NCBI GenBank assembly: GCA_029974595.1
Contig: JARKRC010000056.1
Location: forward strand, 124,001-188,000
Source of the DNA: Ereboglobus sp.
GTDB taxonomy: Bacteria > Verrucomicrobiota > Verrucomicrobiia > Opitutales > Opitutaceae
Direction of reading: 5' to 3'
DNA: 64,000 nucleotides
The notes under the pieces were generated by a model, which ran no database searches, was not told where the DNA came from, and worked only from the letters and a program-made list of their open reading frames with translations. The position numbers were made by a program, and so were the translations under genes. Below are positions 61,563 to 64,000 of the stretch, one piece after another (the first letter of the stretch is position 1; every line of letters starts with the position of its first letter).

Positions 61563-62591
61563 ATGAACACATCACTTACAGTCGGCATCGTCGGTGCAAC
61601 CGGCGCGGTTGGTCAAGAACTCGTGCGCCTCATGCACGAGCGCAATTTCCCGCATGGCAAGCTGCGGCTTTTCGCCTCGGCTCGCTCCGCGGGCAAAACC
61701 ATCGAGCGCAACGGTACGAAATACACGGTCGAGGAAGCCAAGGCGGGTGTGTTTGCCGGGGTTGACCTGGCGTTTTTCGCGGCGGGCGGCTCCGTCACGC
61801 GCGCGCTTGCGCCGGATGCGGTGAAGTCGGGCTGTCTCGTGATCGACAAGAGCTCGGCGCTCCGGCAAGAAGCGGACGTCCCGCTCGTGATTCCCGAAAT
61901 CAACCCGGAGAAATTGCGCGCGCACAAAGGTATTATCGCCAATCCGAATTGCTCGACCGCGGTCATGCTCATGGGACTGTGGCCGCTGCACCGGTTGTTC
62001 GGCGTGAAGCGCGTGATTATTTCCACCTACCAGTCCGTGTCCGGCACGGGCGCGGAGGCGGTGCGCGAGCTCGAAGACCAGGTTCAGGCGCACGTCGCCG
62101 GCAAGCCGCTCGTGAACAAAGTTTATCCGTATCAAATCGCCTTCAACTGCATCCCGCACATCGACTCGTTCGATGCGACCGGCTACACCGGTGAGGAAAC
62201 GAAAATGGCGATGGAGACCCGCAAGATCATGGGCCTGCCCGACCTGAAAGTCTCGGCCACGACCGTGCGCGTTCCCGTGGTGCGCGCGCATTCGATCTCG
62301 GTTTGTGCGGAGTTCGAGCGTCCGGTGGATGTCGAAAAAGCGCGTGTCGCCGTCGCCGCGTTTCCCGGCGCGGAGCTCGTCGATGATCCGGCGAACAAGA
62401 AATATCCGACCCCGCTCGACTTTGCCGAAAAGGCGAAGTGCGGCGTGGGGCGCATCCGCAAGGACACCGCATTTGAAAACGGCCTCTCCTTCTGGGTGAG
62501 CGGTGACAACCTCTGGAAGGGCGCGGCGCTCAACGCCGTGCAGAACGCCGAGCTGATGATCCGCGAAGGCCTGCTCAAGCCGAAGGCTTGA
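61563..62591 (+). CDS. asd: Aspartate-semialdehyde dehydrogenase
   Basis: 342 residues from the ATG at 61563. Classic motifs are VGIVGATGAVGQELVRLMHE (NADP-binding), the catalytic cysteine in IANPNCSTAVMLMGL, the STYQSVSGTGAEAVREL active-site loop and VRVPVVRAHSISV with the catalytic His. It converts L-aspartyl-4-phosphate to aspartate semialdehyde in the synthesis of lysine/diaminopimelate, methionine and threonine. It is divergent from the L,D-transpeptidase, 13 bases apart, and followed by a strong terminator. Confidence 0.97.
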   Translation: MNTSLTVGIVGATGAVGQELVRLMHERNFPHGKLRLFASARSAGKTIERNGTKYTVEEAKAGVFAGVDLAFFAAGGSVTRALAPDAVKSGCLVIDKSSALRQEADVPLVIPEINPEKLRAHKGIIANPNCSTAVMLMGLWPLHRLFGVKRVIISTYQSVSGTGAEAVRELEDQVQAHVAGKPLVNKVYPYQIAFNCIPHIDSFDATGYTGEETKMAMETRKIMGLPDLKVSATTVRVPVVRAHSISVCAEFERPVDVEKARVAVAAFPGAELVDDPANKKYPTPLDFAEKAKCGVGRIRKDTAFENGLSFWVSGDNLWKGAALNAVQNAELMIREGLLKPKA

Positions 62592-62640
62592 GCGCTGCCC
62601 GCCGTTTTGCGGACGCCAACAGACTCACACAACCAATCAC

Positions 62641-62674
62641 GCGGCGCGGACGGAAACATCCGCGCCGCTTTTTT
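62641..62674 (+). terminator. Rho-independent terminator after asd
   Basis: A perfect 10-bp stem GCGGCGCGGA / TCCGCGCCGC with an 8-base loop is followed at once by six T (62669-62674). It lies 50 bases after the asd stop. Confidence 0.92.
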
Positions 62675-62764
62675 GCGCGTGGATGTTGCGTATGAATTGC
62701 GCGTGTGGAAAAGAGTCTTGTCAGCCGGAAGGCGAGGCGGCTTATTGACGCGCCTGCCTGACGC

Positions 62765-62841
62765 GGACGCTTAGCTCAGTTGGTTAGAGCATCTCGTTTA
62801 CACCGAGAGGGTCGGGGGTTCGAGTCCCTCAGCGTCCACCA
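62765..62841 (+). tRNA. tRNA-Val (anticodon TAC)
   Basis: 77 bases including the encoded CCA. The acceptor stem GGACGCT/AGCGTCC pairs perfectly. The D-arm is GCTC-AGTTGGTTA-GAGC, the anticodon arm TCTCG-TTTACAC-CGAGA with anticodon TAC at 62799-62801, and the T-arm GGGGG-TTCGAGT-CCCTC. It decodes GUA and other GUN valine codons. It stands alone between the asd terminator and the GntR/LacI-type gene. Confidence 0.97.
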
Positions 62842-62877
62842 GATTTGTTTCTGGCCGTTACCAGACTTCCTGCCTCG

Positions 62878-63942
62878 TCAGGTGCGCGTGGAGTCGCGTG
62901 CTATCAATTCGGCGCGCAAGAGCACCCGCCTTGCGGGCATGTGAGGCTGGCGCAAGCGGCCCAGCATCGTTTCGACTGCCGCCATGCCGAGTGCTTCGTA
63001 GGGCTGGCGCATTGTCGTCAGCGGAGGCGTGAGCAGGCGCGCGTAACGCACGTCGTCGAAGCCCGCGAACTTCAGGCGCGGCGGCAAAATGCGCCGGTCC
63101 AGCCGTCTGCACGTTTGCAGCAACGCGGCAGCCGTTGCGTCATTCGAGCAGATCACGGCGTCGGGTTTCGCCTTCGTCATGATTCTGCGGACAAATCCGT
63201 CGTCCTCCGGATTCCCCACGATGAATTCAATTTTCGCGCCCCCCATGCGCTCCACGGCTGCGCGCGCGCCGGAGAGCCGCAGGTTTGTGCTCGCCGGGTA
63301 ATCGGGGCGCACGAGCAGCACGAGCCGTTTGCATCCGCGTTCCAGCACGTGCGTGAAGAGATCGAAGGCGGCAAAGAAATCATCGATTCCCACCAGGTCG
63401 TAATCGCTGCGTTCAGGAAAGTCCCCCACGTCGCGATCGAGCAGCACGACCGCCAGCCCGCGATGGCGCAATCTTTCCGCGAGGTTGCGATTTATTGCTG
63501 CGCGTACCGGATGGTGCTCAATCGGCGCAAAAAACACGCCCGCCACTTTTCTATCGGCCCACTCGCGGGCGATCGCATCGGGCGCGCGATCGGCCATGGC
63601 CGTCCCCATGACGAGGTCCCATCCGGACTGCCTTGCCGCGCGCGTGATTTCCGCCGAGAGCGGCTGCATGATTTCCGTGCGCTCCAAGCCGTCGGCGAGC
63701 AACCCCAGCGTGCCTTTTGCGAGGGCGGGTTCCTTCACAAAGGAGCCCGAGCCCGCGTGACGTTCCACGAGTCCGAGCCGCTGCAATTCCCTCAGGGCTT
63801 GCGCGACGGTCGGGCGGGAGACGCCGAATTTCCGGGCGAGCGCCACTTCGCTGGGCAGTTTGCCGCCCTGCCTGAATTCGCCGCGTTTGATGGCCTCCTG
63901 CAAATGCTGGAAGATGGCCGCGTGTTTGTGAAGTGCGCTCAT
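62878..63942 (-). CDS. GntR-HTH/LacI-type ligand-binding hybrid repressor (AraR-like)
   Basis: 354 residues. The N-terminal GntR winged helix (about 5-70) has QHLQEAIKRGEFRQGGKLPS, VSRPTVAQALRELQRLGLVE and the wing AGSGSFVKEP. The C-terminal domain (about 78-350) is a LacI/periplasmic-binding fold: VAGVFFAPIEH, VVLLDRDVGDFPERSDYDLV, DAVICSNDATAAALLQ, KFAGFDDVRYARLLTPPLTT. This architecture is that of AraR, which responds to sugars. No sugar genes are visible next to it because the window ends. A palindrome lies just upstream of its start. Confidence 0.92.
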   Translation of the reverse strand: MSALHKHAAIFQHLQEAIKRGEFRQGGKLPSEVALARKFGVSRPTVAQALRELQRLGLVERHAGSGSFVKEPALAKGTLGLLADGLERTEIMQPLSAEITRAARQSGWDLVMGTAMADRAPDAIAREWADRKVAGVFFAPIEHHPVRAAINRNLAERLRHRGLAVVLLDRDVGDFPERSDYDLVGIDDFFAAFDLFTHVLERGCKRLVLLVRPDYPASTNLRLSGARAAVERMGGAKIEFIVGNPEDDGFVRRIMTKAKPDAVICSNDATAAALLQTCRRLDRRILPPRLKFAGFDDVRYARLLTPPLTTMRQPYEALGMAAVETMLGRLRQPHMPARRVLLRAELIARDSTRT

Positions 63943-63954
63943 GGTGTCCTAAAT

Positions 63955-63964
63955 TGTCATGACA
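63955..63964. promoter_or_regulatory. GntR-type operator candidate upstream of the hybrid repressor
   Basis: TGTCATGACA is a perfect 10-bp palindrome 12 bases before the start codon. GntR-type proteins bind short palindromes of this kind. A role in autorepression is inferred; the window ends 36 bases later, so a second copy cannot be sought. Confidence 0.5.
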
Positions 63965-64000
63965 GCTTTTTGCCAATTGCCAGATATTTTATTGGAATGA

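Overview
The window looks like the chromosome of a Gram-negative, GC-rich bacterium, most likely a verrucomicrobium of the Opitutaceae type. This is inferred from the mix of genes: giant autotransporter-repeat proteins, a TonB-dependent receptor, secreted pectate-lyase/beta-helix/DUF4838 proteins, M81 peptidase with RidA, LpxI and an LptF/G permease. Many extragenic palindromic repeats fit the same picture. No database search was possible. No mobile-element transposase, phage or CRISPR array was seen. One tRNA gene, tRNA-Val(TAC), is present.

Region 1 (1-24.1 kb, all on the minus strand) reads as a glycan-degradation locus. From its promoter side it encodes a class III aminotransferase, an M81 metallopeptidase overlapping a RidA protein, a secreted DUF4838 protein, a PL1-type pectate lyase, a TonB-dependent receptor, a secreted beta-helix protein, a GH36-like glycosidase, a FAH-family hydrolase and two tandem autotransporter-repeat proteins. 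The second of the two is cut by the window edge. The two autotransporter genes share a duplicated passenger segment of about 1.65 kb. Region 2 (24.3-36.8 kb, plus strand) is transcribed divergently: amidohydrolase, SDR, D-threonine-aldolase-family enzyme, GlcD- and GlcF-like subunits, an IclR regulator, a secreted alpha/beta-hydrolase-like protein, a sodium:solute symporter and a 698-residue protein of unknown function. A 40-bp palindromic motif in the 24.1 kb divergent region is repeated (32/40 identical) just upstream of the TonB receptor, and a 17-bp half-site (15/17) lies upstream of the IclR gene. I infer that regions 1 and 2 form one IclR-controlled catabolic regulon.

Region 3 (36.8-42.5 kb, minus strand) is a complete cecR-ybhGFSR-type drug efflux operon with overlapping start and stop codons and a TetR-type operator. 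Region 4 (42.7-49.9 kb) holds mixed housekeeping genes: TonB energy transducer, GreA/B-like factor, oligopeptide-binding lipoprotein, VOC protein, an ECF sigma factor with two small membrane proteins, an LptF/G permease and LpxI. Region 5 (50.0-60.7 kb) is a surface-polysaccharide locus. It runs from a GbsR/MarR-type regulator to a Wzm/Wzt-type exporter, followed by glycosyltransferases, two of which are unusual fusions, and its base composition becomes markedly AT-richer. Region 6 (61.0-64.0 kb) holds an L,D-transpeptidase, asd, a strong terminator, tRNA-Val and a GntR/LacI hybrid repressor.

The palindromic repeats deserve attention. One lies inside the GH36-like reading frame and is translated. 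A composite of several sits across the 5' end of the same gene, between a stop-coupled ATG and the signal peptide.
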